A stretch of 64,000 bases of DNA. It comes from Rhodothermales bacterium (GTDB lineage: Bacteria > Bacteroidota > Rhodothermia > Rhodothermales > Bin80). The notes under the pieces were generated by a model. The model saw only the letters and a list, made by a program, of their open reading frames with translations, was not told the DNA's origin and did not search any database. Position 1 is the first letter of the stretch, and each line of letters begins with the position of its first letter. The stretch covers positions 62,001 to 126,000 of the forward strand of contig JANQES010000043.1 in NCBI GenBank assembly GCA_028278205.1, read 5' to 3'. Shown in pieces: positions 63,796-64,000 of this stretch. A program made the position numbers and the translations under genes.

Positions 63796-64000
63796 ATGAT
63801 ACGTCGCTTCTTTTCACCGTCTCGGTGCTTGCAGGGCGTGCTGATGCTCGGCCTGATGCTGGGCCTGACGCTGCCTGCCGCCGCGCAGGGCCGGGACGAC
63901 GGGTCGCTCTATTCGCGGTTCGGCGTGGGCGATTTGCGCGCCTTTTCGTCGTCGCAGGCGCAGGCTATGGGCGGCGGCGGCACGGCCCTGTGGTCGTTCA
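63796..64000 (+). CDS. Outer membrane protein, N-terminal part
   Basis: Runs off the end of the window; 68 residues are visible. The signal peptide has a hydrophobic core GVLMLGLMLGLTLPA and cleavage near AAAQG. The mature start DDGSLYSRFGVGDLRAFSS and AQAMGGGGTALWSF match the beginning of Bacteroidota outer-membrane transport-like barrel proteins encoded after DUF4270. The start ATG at 63796 follows the family C repeat directly. Confidence 0.8.
   Translation, partial: MIRRFFSPSRCLQGVLMLGLMLGLTLPAAAQGRDDGSLYSRFGVGDLRAFSSSQAQAMGGGGTALWSF

Overview
The window is a high-GC (roughly 60%) bacterial chromosome segment that I would place in the Bacteroidota/Rhodothermota group, most likely a Rhodothermales-type marine aerobe. 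The evidence is a T9SS type A C-terminal sorting domain (58517-60316), a DUF4270 lipoprotein next to a short starch-synthase-like protein, a NagB/PIG-L fusion, a GWxTD-domain lipoprotein, a TonB-dependent receptor with a carboxypeptidase-regulatory-like N-terminus, a GH3/beta-lactamase fusion and a fused E1 alpha/beta 2-oxoacid dehydrogenase. I saw no tRNA, rRNA, CRISPR array, insertion sequence or prophage.

Layout. 1-4.5 kb: end of groEL, a TerB-like protein, and the heme O/heme A synthase pair ctaA-ctaB for an aa3-type oxidase. 4.7-13 kb: rlmN, a DUF6932 nucleotidyltransferase-like gene translationally coupled to an antitoxin-like/HerA ATPase fusion, small secreted proteins and lipoproteins, a GNAT/ferredoxin pair and an MFS exporter. 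13-26 kb: cell-wall recycling hydrolase, FmdB-like protein, GWxTD lipoprotein, tpiA, TlpA-like lipoprotein, gatB, PrxQ, a secreted phosphodiesterase-like protein and a Nudix hydrolase. 26-46 kb: 2-oxoacid dehydrogenase E1, a metzincin lipoprotein, polysaccharide and outer-membrane genes (sugar transferase, Wzi-like barrel, TonB receptors), a GH25 lysozyme, an ABC exporter, a 7TM-AraC regulator and a glycosyltransferase. 46-64 kb: tandem msrA, hydrolases, an Abi/HEPN-like gene, a radical SAM/SPASM maturase with a two-core Cys peptide, dodecin, the NagB/PIG-L fusion, a T9SS-exported GH10-like enzyme, a starch-synthase-like protein and DUF4270.

Two accessory modules stand out. The first is a RiPP-like cassette (52694-54494, minus strand): a radical SAM/SPASM enzyme and an 83-residue peptide carrying two copies of C-x-x-G-D-T-C-I. 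Each copy contains a C-x3-D motif like that cross-linked in ranthipeptides. The second is the DUF6932 gene plus a HerA-type ATPase fused to a small antitoxin-like N-terminus, with a GC step at the fusion joint.

The most pervasive unusual feature is intergenic. More than 20 short elements, most built of 7-bp (sometimes 8-bp) tandem words, are arranged mainly as inverted repeats, often around a terminator-like hairpin. They belong to about a dozen word families. Their arms abut genes so closely that they supply stop codons, signal-peptide N-termini and C-terminal tails. Four copies of one composite element (about 155-166 bp) share both arms, and three of the four share a clearly related terminator core.
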